Source of the DNA: Hymenobacter sp. BT559
Lineage (GTDB): Bacteria > Bacteroidota > Bacteroidia > Cytophagales > Hymenobacteraceae
Direction of reading: 5' to 3'
Assembly: GCF_017571525.1 (NCBI RefSeq)
Contig: NZ_JAGETY010000017.1
Coordinates: 1 to 64,000, forward strand
Length of the DNA: 64,000 nt
Every line of letters starts with the position of its first letter. Within the stretch, counting starts at the first letter, position 1. The notes under the pieces are model-generated. The model was given only the letters and a program-made list of their open reading frames with translations. It had not been told where the DNA came from and made no database searches. The translations under genes were made by a program, and so were the position numbers. Shown in pieces: positions 1 through 8,879 of this stretch.

Positions 1-388
1 TTAAATCGGGCGTACCCTACCAGGCCGATTTTAGCTCAAAGCTTGCGCTCACCCTCTAACTTTTAACACAGTTCATGATACCTAAACTAGGGCCAAAGAG
101 CGGAGGTGGCCCGCCCAGCTTTTAAAGCTTGCAGGGAAAAATCGGAGCAGCTTACGTTGTTGCCCATACAAACTGGCTGCTACTAATAATAAGGACTTCA
201 GCGACCACCTATCAGGTAGTGGTAGCTAGGCCGGTCGGTGAATACAAGTTTAGAATTTCCAGCGAAGTGATGCCGAAGCAAAGTGTACCGCTTTGAGCGT
301 TGCTTGACTTATCAGTCTCCGGCTAACCCTAGCCTGTTTTGAATGGAAGCTGACAATCTCCTTTTCAGGCCGGTTTCTATTAGACCCC
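1..388. other. Non-coding left edge
   Basis: I see no convincing gene here. The stretch is lower in GC than the neighbouring coding DNA and carries stops in all frames at short intervals. It lies downstream of the leftward histidine kinase gene, so it would hold that operon's 3' end, but no clear GC hairpin followed by a T run was found. Confidence 0.5.
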
Positions 389-1747
389 TTAAGACGCAGC
401 CGGGCCAGGAAACCACAATTGGAACGCACTGCCTGCCCCCACTACGGAATGGACCTGAATGCTGCCCTGATGGAGTTGCATGATTTGCTTGGCCAGGCTC
501 AGCCCAATCCCGGAGCCGTTGGGGCGGGTGGTGAAAAAAGGAATAAAGATGCTGTCCAGTACGTCGGCGGGAATACCGCTCCCGTTGTCTTTCACCTCCA
601 TAACCACCCGCTCCTGTTCATCAGACCAGGCCAGCAGGCTAAGGCGAGGGTCGGGGATTTGCACGAGCGCCTGCGCCGCATTGAGCACCAGATTGATGAG
701 CACTTGCTCCAGCAGGTGAGCGTCGGCGTGCAGGGTGAGGTGCGCAGGCCGGACGCTAAGGGTGAGCTCAATGCCTTGCGCGGCCAGTTGCTCCGCTAGG
801 AGCTGCCGGGTGGCCTGGAGCAATTCCTGCACATAAAGGGTCGTGCGCTGCGGCGCGGCCAGGGTGCTAAAGTCCCGGTAAACTTGGGCGAAGCGCAGTA
901 GCCCTTCGCTGCGCTGCTGAATGATGCGGATGCCGGTCCCCACGTCGTCGAGCAACTCGGCCGCCACCGAATCCGAGGGCCGGGCCGCCTGCACGTGGCG
1001 GCCCAACGAATCCGCCAGCGAAGCAATGGGGGCGACCGAGTTCATGATTTCGTGCGTCATCACCCGGAGCAGCTGCTGCCAGGCGGCCGTTTCAGTATCA
1101 GCCAGGGCCTGGCTCACGTTTTTAAAGGCCAGGAGGGTAAATGCTTCGCCTCGTAGCTTGAACTGAGTAGCCGATACGAGTAGCTGCACTGTTTGGAGGT
1201 CCACCGTCAGCTTCACCACTACGGGCTGGCCGGGCACTGCCTGGCAGATGGCCTCGTAGAGGATCGGCTGCCGGGATTGCAGCGCCCGGATGTTTTTCAG
1301 GTACGGCAGGTGCAGCGTCTGTTTAAATGCTTCGTTCACCCAGGCCACGGTGCCCGCCGCATCGTAGGACACGATGCCGGTATCGAGCAGCGCCAGGATA
1401 GTTTGCAGGTACTGAAACTGCCCTTCCTGCTCGGCCCGCAACGCCCGAAACGTGTCGTTGACTTGGTTGAAGGCTTCGTGCAAGTGCCGCAACGACGCCG
1501 GGACGGACTGCGCCGGGTACTGCCGCGAAAAGTCGCGATACTGGAGGGCCAGGGTAAAGTCGGCCAAGGCCTGCTGGCCACGCGTCAGGTAGCGGGCCAG
1601 GTCTAGAACCAGGAGTAGCAACAGCACCAGGGCCCCAAAGGCTAGTCCGTAGGCGTGGTGCAGCGCGGCATACCCACCCCCGGCCAGCGCCGCTACTAGC
1701 AGTACTAATCGTCCCAGCAGGCGAGCATCCAGGCTATTAAATATCAT
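389..1747 (-). CDS. PAS-containing sensor histidine kinase, NtrY/NtrB-like
   Basis: This is a membrane sensor kinase that should phosphorylate the adjacent NtrC-type regulator. Two hydrophobic segments lie in residues 10-50, followed by a linker and a PAS-like region (about 110-215). The H-box reads THEIMNS with the phosphoacceptor His near residue 232. The C-terminal ATPase shows the N-box NLVLNAAQAL, then DNGSGIP and NGSGIGLSL glycine boxes. A longer reading from 1831 exists, but the ATG at 1747 (MIFNSLDARL) is preferred because it overlaps the regulator's stop by 11 bp, as expected for translational coupling, and puts the membrane segments at the N terminus. The input signal is unknown; the divergent export operon suggests an envelope or toxic-compound stress. 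Confidence 0.9.
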   Translation of the reverse strand: MIFNSLDARLLGRLVLLVAALAGGGYAALHHAYGLAFGALVLLLLLVLDLARYLTRGQQALADFTLALQYRDFSRQYPAQSVPASLRHLHEAFNQVNDTFRALRAEQEGQFQYLQTILALLDTGIVSYDAAGTVAWVNEAFKQTLHLPYLKNIRALQSRQPILYEAICQAVPGQPVVVKLTVDLQTVQLLVSATQFKLRGEAFTLLAFKNVSQALADTETAAWQQLLRVMTHEIMNSVAPIASLADSLGRHVQAARPSDSVAAELLDDVGTGIRIIQQRSEGLLRFAQVYRDFSTLAAPQRTTLYVQELLQATRQLLAEQLAAQGIELTLSVRPAHLTLHADAHLLEQVLINLVLNAAQALVQIPDPRLSLLAWSDEQERVVMEVKDNGSGIPADVLDSIFIPFFTTRPNGSGIGLSLAKQIMQLHQGSIQVHSVVGAGSAFQLWFPGPAAS

Positions 1748-3110
1748 GCTTGTCGAGCCGGCGGTAGAGAGCAGTTCGGGTGAGACCCAGTTCCTTGGCC
1801 GCTTTGGTGAGGTTGCCCTGGTGGCGCGCAATGGCCTGCTGGATGGTGGCTTTTTCTACTTCCAGCAACGGCAGCGGCTGCTCAGCCAAGGTCGCAGCTG
1901 GTGCGGAAGCAGCCGTTGATTCGGGGTTTCGAAACGAGAAATCGGCCGGAAGCAGCACGGGGCCGGCCCCTAGGATAACGGCCCGCTCCACAGCGTGTTG
2001 CAACTCCCGTACGTTGCCGGGCCAGGTATACTCCCGGAGCTTGCGCAGGGCAGCGGCACTGAATTCTGGCACGGGTTGCCTGTTGCGGGCCGCGTACACC
2101 TGCGCGAAGTGCTGGGCCAGCAGGTGCACGTCGTCGTCGCGTTCGCGCAGGGGCGGCAGCGTGATTTCGACCGTGTTAAGGCGGTACATCAAATCCTGGC
2201 GAAAGCTACCGCGGGCTACCAAGGCGTGCAACGGGGCGTTAGTGGCCGACAATAGCCGGATATCCACTGGTACGGGGGCGTTGCTCCCGACGGGCACCAC
2301 CTGGCGGTTTTGCAGGGCCGTGAGCAGCTTGGCTTGCTGTGGCAGGGCTATGTTACCAATCTCATCCAGAAACAAAGTGCCGCCGGTGGCCGCCTCGAAC
2401 CGGCCCACGCGGCTGGCCTGGGCATCCGTAAACGCGCCCTTGGTGTGCCCGAACAGCTCGCTTTCAAACAACCCCTCGCTGAGCGCGGCTACGTCGGCGG
2501 CTACAAAGGGACGGGCGGCGCGGCGCGACTGTTCGTGTAGGGACTTGGCGACCAATTCTTTGCCGGTACCGTTCTCACCGAGCAGCAGCACATTGGCCTC
2601 GGTCGGGGCGACCTTTTCAAGTATAGCGCGCACGTCTTGCATGGCGGCTGACTCTCCCAGTAGAGCAGTAGTAACGGCCGGCCCAGGCAGCTTTTTTGGA
2701 CTATCCCCGCTTTTGCTGCCGGGTTTGGCTAGCAAGGCGGCGGCCAGCGTTTGCAGCAGTTGTTCGTTGTGCCAAGGCTTAAGCAGGAAATCGGTAGCAC
2801 CGGCTTTTAGGGCGCGCACCGCCGTGCGCACGTCGCCATAAGCCGTTAGCAGAATAACGGCCGTGGTGGGGTCGTGCTCCCGGATGCGGCCCAGCCAGTA
2901 GAAGCCCTCGTTGCCGGTCGCCTGGCCATTGCGGTAGTTCATATCCAGCAGCACGACATCGAAGTGTTGCTGGCGGAGCAGGGAGAGCAGCAGCTCCGGG
3001 TTGCGCTCCGTCACCACTTCCCGCACCTCGGTTTTGAGCAGCAGCTTGAGGGCGAACAGCACATCGGGCTCGTCGTCTACCACTAGGATGCGGGCGTGCT
3101 TGAGAATCAT
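1737..3110 (-). CDS. Sigma-54-dependent response regulator, NtrC family
   Basis: A 457-aa transcription activator in three parts. The receiver domain (about 1-120) has the acidic pair DDEPD and a phosphorylatable Asp56 in VVLLDMNY. The AAA+ domain (about 145-385) has Walker A GENGTGKE and the sigma-54 contact loop GAFTDA. The C-terminal Fis-type helix-turn-helix ends in LTKAAKELGLTRTALYRRL. It is the first gene of a two-gene leftward operon with the kinase. By family knowledge it acts as an oligomer bound upstream of a sigma-54 promoter. The likely target is the divergent HlyD/ABC operon, whose upstream region carries a direct repeat. Identification of the family is secure; the target is inferred. 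Confidence 0.95.
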   Translation of the reverse strand: MILKHARILVVDDEPDVLFALKLLLKTEVREVVTERNPELLLSLLRQQHFDVVLLDMNYRNGQATGNEGFYWLGRIREHDPTTAVILLTAYGDVRTAVRALKAGATDFLLKPWHNEQLLQTLAAALLAKPGSKSGDSPKKLPGPAVTTALLGESAAMQDVRAILEKVAPTEANVLLLGENGTGKELVAKSLHEQSRRAARPFVAADVAALSEGLFESELFGHTKGAFTDAQASRVGRFEAATGGTLFLDEIGNIALPQQAKLLTALQNRQVVPVGSNAPVPVDIRLLSATNAPLHALVARGSFRQDLMYRLNTVEITLPPLRERDDDVHLLAQHFAQVYAARNRQPVPEFSAAALRKLREYTWPGNVRELQHAVERAVILGAGPVLLPADFSFRNPESTAASAPAATLAEQPLPLLEVEKATIQQAIARHQGNLTKAAKELGLTRTALYRRLDKHDI

Positions 3111-3247
3111 GAAAAAGGCTTGGTAAAACGCAAAAGTCGGGGCTAGTAGTCATCGGCCCTAACCTATGCCACACAAACCGTGCAAGCCTCAGAAGATACT
3201 CGTTCTCAGTCGGCCAGGCCGTTTGCTGCGCGTCGATAGATTCAAAT

Positions 3248-3287
3248 TGTATCAGAACCGAACGGTCAACTGTATCAAAACCGGACG
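3248..3287. promoter_or_regulatory. Direct repeat, possible activator binding sites
   Basis: Two copies of TGTATCARAACCGRACG lie at 3248-3264 and 3271-3287. They match at 15 of 17 positions with a 23-bp period, about two helical turns. They sit in the 300-bp divergent region between the NtrC-type regulator and the HlyD gene, where an upstream activating sequence is expected. No clean GG-N10-GC sigma-54 promoter was found next to them; a weak candidate is near 3300. Binding by the adjacent regulator is an inference. Confidence 0.45.
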
Positions 3288-3412
3288 CTCGGCAGCAGTT
3301 GGCAACCAGGTGGTAAACTCAGACCGCTGATTAGCAAGGATTTGTGCCTAAGGCACCGTTCTTGGCACCTCCGGTCCATAGCTTTTTGCGGCTACTGCCT
3401 GCACCGAACCGA

Positions 3413-4672
3413 ATGGATGTCCTGATACCGAAGAAAAAGTGGTCGTTTGTTACTCGCTGGTGGTGGCTAGGGGCCCTGCTGCTGGCGGGCACGGGCGCGG
3501 CCGGCCTCTACTGGCCTAGGCCGGGCCAGCGGCTGCACGTGGCGGCCAGCCGGCTGACCATCAGCCCCGTTACGCGGGGCAACTTTCAGGAATTTACGGC
3601 CATTGATGGGGTGGTGCAGCCCCTGCGCACCGTGTACCTGGACGCAGTGGAGGCCGGTACGGTGCAGCAGGTGCTGGTGGAAGAAGGCACGACCCTAACG
3701 GCGGGCCAGCCCCTGCTCCGGCTGACTAACCCCGACCTGCAGCTGGAAATGGTAAACCGCGAAACAGCCGTGTATGACCTGATGAACAACCTGCGCAATA
3801 CCCGCACCCAGCTGCTGCAAAACCGCATTCTGCGCCAAAACCAGCTAGCGGACATCGACTTCCAACTGGCTGAGGCTCGGCGGGTGTTTGACACCAACCA
3901 GGTGCTCTACGACCAAAAGGTGATTGCGCGGCAAGACTACTTGCAGAGCCAGAACGCCTACCGCTACCAAATGCGCCGGCGGCAGCTCACGCAGCAGACC
4001 CTGCGCCAGGACTCAATAGCCATGCAGCAGCAGTTGGGCACCATGCAGGAGTCGGTGCAACGCATGACCAGCAACCTGGCCCTGATGCGGCGCAAGATGG
4101 ACGACCTGCTGCTGCGGGCCCCGGTCGGGGGGCAACTCAGCTCGCTGGCCGCGGAAGTGGGCGAGGCCAAAACCCGGGGCCAGCGCCTGGGGCAGATTGA
4201 TGCGCTGACGGGCGTGAAGCTGCACGCCGCGGTGGACGAGTTTTATATTGCCCGCATCGGAGCTGGTCAGGTAGGCGAAGTGGTGGTGGATGGCCAGGCG
4301 TATGCCCTGCGCGTGACCAAAATCTTTGCCCAAGTGGCCAAAGGCCTGCAAATCGACCTGGCCTTTACCGGTACCCCGCCACCGGGCCTGCGGCGGGGCC
4401 AGACCCTACCCATCCGGCTGGCGCTGAGCGCGAAAGCCCCGGCGGTGCTGCTGCCCAAAGGCGGCTTTTACCAGCAAACCGTGGGCAACTGGGCCTTTAA
4501 GCTGACGGCCGATGGCACCCGGGCCCTGCGGGTAGCCATCCGGCTAGGGCGGCAGAACCCCGATTATTATGAAGTGCTGGGGGGCCTGCATCCTGGTGAC
4601 CAAGTTGTAACGTCCAGCTACGAAGGCTACGCCGACCAACAGGAGCTGGTGCTAGACAATAGCCAGCCCTAG
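3413..4672 (+). CDS. HlyD/MacA-family periplasmic adaptor
   Basis: A membrane-fusion (adaptor) subunit of a tripartite exporter. From the ATG at 3413 the protein starts MDVLIPKKK, followed by one membrane anchor (about residues 17-35). Next come the barrel-sandwich half motif (VLVEEGTTLTAGQPLLRL), a long alpha-helical hairpin rich in Gln and Arg, the second lipoyl half (LLLRAPVGGQLSSLAAEVGE) and C-terminal beta domains. A GTG 69 bp upstream gives a longer form, but the lysine-rich start just before the anchor is more natural. It leads a rightward operon with a MacB-type ATPase and an FtsX-type permease. The substrate is unknown, and no TolC partner lies in the window. Confidence 0.9.
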   Translation: MDVLIPKKKWSFVTRWWWLGALLLAGTGAAGLYWPRPGQRLHVAASRLTISPVTRGNFQEFTAIDGVVQPLRTVYLDAVEAGTVQQVLVEEGTTLTAGQPLLRLTNPDLQLEMVNRETAVYDLMNNLRNTRTQLLQNRILRQNQLADIDFQLAEARRVFDTNQVLYDQKVIARQDYLQSQNAYRYQMRRRQLTQQTLRQDSIAMQQQLGTMQESVQRMTSNLALMRRKMDDLLLRAPVGGQLSSLAAEVGEAKTRGQRLGQIDALTGVKLHAAVDEFYIARIGAGQVGEVVVDGQAYALRVTKIFAQVAKGLQIDLAFTGTPPPGLRRGQTLPIRLALSAKAPAVLLPKGGFYQQTVGNWAFKLTADGTRALRVAIRLGRQNPDYYEVLGGLHPGDQVVTSSYEGYADQQELVLDNSQP

Positions 4673-4698
4673 GTAGCCTAGTAACTATTTGACCATAA

Positions 4699-4807
4699 GA
4701 TACTGTTGGCGAATTCATTTTTAAGCAATTGCTGGAGGCATCAATCGCTCGAAAGCGACCTGACGGGTCTGGGCTAATGGCTTAAAAATGAATTCGCCAA
4801 CAGTATC
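4699..4807. mobile_element. MITE-like element with 28-bp inverted repeats
   Basis: Perfect 28-bp terminal inverted repeats, starting GATACTGTTGGCGAATTC, occupy 4699-4726 and 4780-4807 around a 53-bp core. The core holds a small hairpin (TCGCT-CGAA-AGCGA). The element is flanked by a 5-bp direct repeat, CATAA, at 4694-4698 and 4808-4812, which looks like a target-site duplication. It encodes no protein. It lies between the adaptor and ATPase genes, and its right end is 9 bp before the ATPase ATG, so it may add a strong hairpin to the leader. An alternative is a long inverted repeat of other origin, such as an intercistronic RNA structure. Confidence 0.75.
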
Positions 4808-4816
4808 CATAAAAAG

Positions 4817-5509
4817 ATGAACCTCATGATTAAGACCGAAAACCTGGAAAAGGTGTACCGCACCGAGGAAGTGCAAACCAAGGCGCTGAACCACGTCTCG
4901 CTGACGGTGGAACAAGGCGAGTTTGTGGCCATCATGGGCCCCTCGGGCTGCGGCAAATCGACGCTGCTCAACCTGCTGGGCCTGCTCGACGAGCCCGACG
5001 GCGGCAGCCTGCAACTGCTGGGCACCGAAACCAGCCGCTACTCCGAGCGCCAACGGGCCGAACTGCGCAAGCGCAGCCTGGGCTTCGTATTTCAGAGCTT
5101 CAACCTGATTGACGAGTTGACGGTGTTTGAGAACGTGGAGCTGCCCCTGCGCTACCTCGGTGTGGGAGCCGCCGAGCGGCGGCAACGGGTGGAACAGGTG
5201 CTGGAGAAAATGCAGCTGCTGCACCGGCGCAACCACTTTCCGCTGCAACTCTCGGGCGGGCAGCAGCAGCGCGTGGCCGTGGCCCGCGCCGTGGTCAACG
5301 CCCCGCCGCTACTGCTGGCCGACGAGCCCACCGGCAACCTCGACTCGGCCAGCGGCCACGATGTGTTGGGGCTGCTGACTGAACTGAATGAGGCGGGTAC
5401 CACCGTGCTCATGGTCACGCACTCCGAGCACGACGCGCGGTATGCCCGGCGCGTCGTCCGCCTGCTAGACGGGCAGGTGGTGCTCGAAAACAGCCGCAGC
5501 CAATTCTAA
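4817..5509 (+). CDS. ABC transporter ATP-binding protein, MacB/LolD type
   Basis: A 230-aa cytoplasmic ATPase of the MacB/LolD/FtsE class that powers export with the FtsX-like permease downstream. It shows Walker A GPSGCGKST, a Q-loop in FVFQSFNLI, the signature LSGGQQQRVAVARA, Walker B LLLADEPTGNLD and the switch His in VMVTHSEHD. Two starts are possible: MNLMIKTENL at 4817 or the internal Met at 4826. The second fits family length slightly better. An inserted inverted-repeat element ends 9 bp upstream, so the native ribosome-binding region may have been displaced. Spacing to the permease is 21 bp. Confidence 0.95.
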   Translation: MNLMIKTENLEKVYRTEEVQTKALNHVSLTVEQGEFVAIMGPSGCGKSTLLNLLGLLDEPDGGSLQLLGTETSRYSERQRAELRKRSLGFVFQSFNLIDELTVFENVELPLRYLGVGAAERRQRVEQVLEKMQLLHRRNHFPLQLSGGQQQRVAVARAVVNAPPLLLADEPTGNLDSASGHDVLGLLTELNEAGTTVLMVTHSEHDARYARRVVRLLDGQVVLENSRSQF

Positions 5510-5530
5510 CCGCTTGCTCCTCCTTCGGCA

Positions 5531-7888
5531 ATGCTTCCCTACCCCTTGCTGCTCATTTACCGCAACTTTAAGCGGTTCAAAAGCACGTTCTTCATCAACC
5601 TGATTGGCCTCTCGACGGGCCTAGCCTGCGCATTGCTCATCTACTTGTGGAGTAGCGACGAGCGCAGCTTCGACCGCTACCACGCCCTCGACGGCCGGCT
5701 CTACCAGGTAATGGAAAACCGCCGCACGGCCGCCGGCATCGAGACCCAAGGTGGTACCAACCCGCTGCTGGCTGAGGCCCTGCGGCGGGAAATGCCGGAG
5801 ATTGAATTGGTAGCCACGACCACACCGGTCCCATTCTTCCCCGGGTTCACGCTGGCGGCGGGCGGCCAGCACCTGAATACTGTCGTCAAGTGCGCGGACC
5901 CGGCCTTCTTCCAGCTGTTTTCCTACCCCCTGCTGGTGGGCACCCCCGCCACGGTGCTGCGGGATAAAAACGCCATTGTGCTCTCCGAGGCCCTGGCCAC
6001 TAAGCTCTTTCAGTCGCCGCAGAACAGCTTGGGCAAAGCCGTGGAATGGCAAATGGCCGACCTAAAACAGACCTGCCTGGTGGCCGGGGTGTTTGCCGGG
6101 GTGCCCCGCAACTCGTCGGAGCAGTTTGACTGCGTGCTGCCGTTTGCCGCGTTCAAGGACCTGATGCACATGAACGAGGCCATCAAGTGGGATGACGAAG
6201 GCCCCTTCAACACCTACCTGGCCTTGAAGGAGGGGGCCGACCCCGCGCAGTTCCAAGCCAAGCTGGCGGGTTTGCTGAAAACCAAAAGCGCGCAGGCCCA
6301 GGCCCAGGGGCGCACGCTGTTCGTGCGGCCGTTCTCGGCGGGGTACCTGCACGGCTCCTACGAAAACGGGGTCGCCACCGGGGGGCGCATTGCCTACGTG
6401 CGGCTGCTGGCCCTGATTGCCGGGCTCATTCTGGTGATTGCTAGTATTAATTTCATGAACCTGTTCACTGCCAAAGCCTCGCGGCGGGTCAAGGAAGTGG
6501 GCATTCGCAAGGCCCTGGGGGCGAGCCGCGCCGCGCTGGTGGGGCAGTACCTGACTGAATCCGTGGTGATGGCCTTGCTGGCCCTGGTCGTGGCCGTGGG
6601 GCTGGTACAGCTCGTGCTCCCGCAGTTCAGCGAGCTGACGGGCAAGCCGCTGGCCTTGCGCTGGGAGTGGCCGCTGGTGGGGGCCGGCCTGGCCCTGGCG
6701 CTGGGTACGGGGCTGCTGGCGGGCAGCTACCCCGCGTTCTACCTGTCGGGGTTCCAGCCGGCGGCCGTGCTGAAAGGCAAGCTGCCGACCAAGGCCGGCG
6801 ATGTGTGGACGCGGCAGGGCTTGGTCGTGCTGCAATTCACGCTCTCGGTGCTGTTCATCGTGGCCGTGGTGGTCGTCAACGCGCAGCTGGCGTTTGTGCA
6901 GCGCCAACCGCTGGGCTACGACAAAGCCCACGTGCTCCGCTTTGATACGGGCGGCAAGGCGGCGAGCCAGCAGGCGGCCTTTCTGAGCGAGGTGAAGAAA
7001 TTGCCCGGTGTCGTGCAGGCGTCCAGCGTCTTGGGCGGCTTCTTAGGGGGGCGTCATGTGGAAGAGATGAGCTGGCAGGGTAAGCGCCTGCCCGTAGCGA
7101 CGATGCTGGTCAACTATGACCTAGTTGAAACGATGGGCATGCACTTGGTAGCCGGTCGCAGCTTTGCGCCGCAATTCCGCGCCGACAGCGCCGCCATCCT
7201 CGTCAACCAGACCCTGGTGGCCGGCCTGGGCATGCCGGACCCCGTGGGCCAACAGCTCAGCGGGCGCCGCATCGTGGGCGTGGTCCGCGACTTCCACTAC
7301 GAGTCCCTGCACGAAAAAATCAAGCCCCTGCTGCTCCAGCTCGACCCCTCGATAAATACGGTGCTGGTGAAGCTGCAGCCGGGCACGGAGCAGGCCACGA
7401 TTGCGCGGCTGCAGCAACTGTACGCCGCCTACAACCCCGGCTTTACGCTCGACTACTCGTTTCTGGATACCGACTACCAGGCCCAGTACGTAGCCGAGCG
7501 GCGGGTCGCCGTGCTCGCCCGCTACTTTGCCGGGCTGGCCATCCTTATTTCCGCCCTGGGCCTGCTGGGCCTGGCGGCCTTCACGACCGAGCGGCGGCGC
7601 AAGGAAATCGGCATCCGTAAAGCTTTGGGTGCAAGCGAGCTGGGCATTGTCTGGCTATTGACCAGCAGCCTGACCTGGCTGGTCGTCGTGGCCATCGTAC
7701 TGGCGCTGCCGCTGAGTTACCTGCTCCTACAGCGGTGGCTGGAAGGCTTCGCCTACCGCGTGGCCTGGCAGTGGTGGTACTTCGCCGCAGCCGGTATGGG
7801 AGCCCTGCTCATTGCCTGGCTCACCGTAAGCGTGCAGGCCTGGCGGGCCGCCCGCCGTAACCCCGTGCTTAGTCTGCGGGCAGAGTGA
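5531..7888 (+). CDS. FtsX/MacB-type ABC transporter permease
   Basis: A 785-aa inner-membrane permease with the double FtsX arrangement common in Bacteroidota. It has an N-terminal membrane helix, a large periplasmic domain (about 45-280), three helices around 285-430 with SRRVKEVGIRKALGASR, a second periplasmic domain, and three C-terminal helices with ERRRKEIGIRKALGAS. The repeated EVGIRKALGA/EIGIRKALGA loops are the family hallmark. It is the third gene of the adaptor-ATPase-permease operon and should move its substrate from the periplasm by a mechanotransmission mechanism, as known for MacB. The substrate is not predictable. Confidence 0.93.
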   Translation: MLPYPLLLIYRNFKRFKSTFFINLIGLSTGLACALLIYLWSSDERSFDRYHALDGRLYQVMENRRTAAGIETQGGTNPLLAEALRREMPEIELVATTTPVPFFPGFTLAAGGQHLNTVVKCADPAFFQLFSYPLLVGTPATVLRDKNAIVLSEALATKLFQSPQNSLGKAVEWQMADLKQTCLVAGVFAGVPRNSSEQFDCVLPFAAFKDLMHMNEAIKWDDEGPFNTYLALKEGADPAQFQAKLAGLLKTKSAQAQAQGRTLFVRPFSAGYLHGSYENGVATGGRIAYVRLLALIAGLILVIASINFMNLFTAKASRRVKEVGIRKALGASRAALVGQYLTESVVMALLALVVAVGLVQLVLPQFSELTGKPLALRWEWPLVGAGLALALGTGLLAGSYPAFYLSGFQPAAVLKGKLPTKAGDVWTRQGLVVLQFTLSVLFIVAVVVVNAQLAFVQRQPLGYDKAHVLRFDTGGKAASQQAAFLSEVKKLPGVVQASSVLGGFLGGRHVEEMSWQGKRLPVATMLVNYDLVETMGMHLVAGRSFAPQFRADSAAILVNQTLVAGLGMPDPVGQQLSGRRIVGVVRDFHYESLHEKIKPLLLQLDPSINTVLVKLQPGTEQATIARLQQLYAAYNPGFTLDYSFLDTDYQAQYVAERRVAVLARYFAGLAILISALGLLGLAAFTTERRRKEIGIRKALGASELGIVWLLTSSLTWLVVVAIVLALPLSYLLLQRWLEGFAYRVAWQWWYFAAAGMGALLIAWLTVSVQAWRAARRNPVLSLRAE

Positions 7889-7950
7889 ACACTTATTGAT
7901 ACCTAAACTTAATTCTCTACTTCGCTGCCTTTTCTACTCCGCGCTTTCGT

Positions 7951-7981
7951 TTCGGAGCCTACCTGGCAATGCGTACTTTTA
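7951..7981 (+). promoter_or_regulatory. Bacteroidetes-type promoter for the AbiEii gene, possibly leaderless
   Basis: TTCG (7951-7954) is separated by 19 bp from TACTTTTA (7974-7981), each one mismatch from the TTTG and TAnnTTTG consensus. The expected transcription start is at about 7985-7988, which coincides with the toxin ATG at 7986. The toxin may therefore be made from a leaderless or nearly leaderless message. Confidence 0.45.
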
Positions 7982-7985
7982 AGGC

Positions 7986-8879
7986 ATGGAATTATCGCTG
8001 CTCGATAAAATTAAGCGTTTAGTCATCATAGCCCTGGTGGCCGACGATGAGCTCATGGAAAAGCTCGTGCTCAAAGGCGGCAACGCCATCAGCATTGCCT
8101 ACGAAGTGGGTAACCGGGGCTCGGCCGACCTCGATTTTTCCATGGCCGACGATTTTGAGGATTTGGAGGCAACGTTTGCCACTATTGAACGGTCGCTGGT
8201 GACGGTGTTTGCCGAAGAGGGCCTGCACGCTTTCGACGTGCGCTGGCAGCAGCGACCCAGCAAGCTCGCCGAGCACCTTAAATCGTTCTGGGGCGGCTAC
8301 CTGCTGGAGTTCAAGCTGACTCCGCTAGCACAGGCTCGTCAGCATGCGGACGACTTGGCCGGCCTGCGGCGTAACTCGCTCACCTTTGACGCGCAGCAGA
8401 ACCGCAAGTTCACGGTCGACATCAGCCCCTTCGAATACTGCGAGCTGAAGGTCGAGAAAACCCTTAACGGGTACACGTACTATGTGTACCCGCCCCAGCT
8501 CGTCGTCTTTGAGAAGCTACGAGCCATCTGCCAGCAGATGCCCGCTTACGGCGAGATTGTGGGCGGACATAAGTCAGTCGGGCGGGCGCGGGATTTCTAC
8601 GACATCTATACGCTCACCCATGAGTTTACCATTGACTCCACCAGTGACGCCGCCCTGGAGGCACTGCGGCAGGTATTCGGCGCCAAGCGCGTACCGGAGG
8701 CCTACCTGGCTACTATCGCCGCTTACCGCGACCTGCACCGCGCCGATTATAAGTCAGTGGAAGCAAACGTGACGGCCGGCACTCATCTGCTGGGCTTTGA
8801 TGCGTACTTCGACTATGTCGTTACGCACTTCAGCCACCTGCTGGAGCCGTCGGCGGCCGGACCGGCGGCTACTGCTTAA
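7986..8879 (+). CDS. AbiEii/AbiGii-family nucleotidyltransferase toxin
   Basis: A 297-aa DNA polymerase-beta-like nucleotidyltransferase of the AbiEii family, the toxin of type IV-like abortive-infection systems. Visible motifs are KGGNAISIAYE (residues 30-40), the metal-binding pair in SADLDFS (Asp48, Asp50), the FEKLRAI helix (about 175) and the ARDFYDIYTL motif (about 200). Length is normal for the family. Known members transfer nucleotides to tRNA or use GTP and arrest growth. Its partner is the convergent AbiEi-like gene at 8876-9760. The two stop codons share a TTAA sequence, unlike the usual antitoxin-toxin operon. Confidence 0.88.
   Translation: MELSLLDKIKRLVIIALVADDELMEKLVLKGGNAISIAYEVGNRGSADLDFSMADDFEDLEATFATIERSLVTVFAEEGLHAFDVRWQQRPSKLAEHLKSFWGGYLLEFKLTPLAQARQHADDLAGLRRNSLTFDAQQNRKFTVDISPFEYCELKVEKTLNGYTYYVYPPQLVVFEKLRAICQQMPAYGEIVGGHKSVGRARDFYDIYTLTHEFTIDSTSDAALEALRQVFGAKRVPEAYLATIAAYRDLHRADYKSVEANVTAGTHLLGFDAYFDYVVTHFSHLLEPSAAGPAATA

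Noticed and set aside
389-1831. Kinase start at 1831
   Set aside because: It would run 95 bp into the regulator gene. The ATG at 1747 gives the usual 11-bp coupling overlap.
4699-4807. Reading the 28-bp inverted repeat as a transcription terminator
   Set aside because: There is no T run after the stem, the loop is 53 nt, and a flanking CATAA duplication favours an inserted element.
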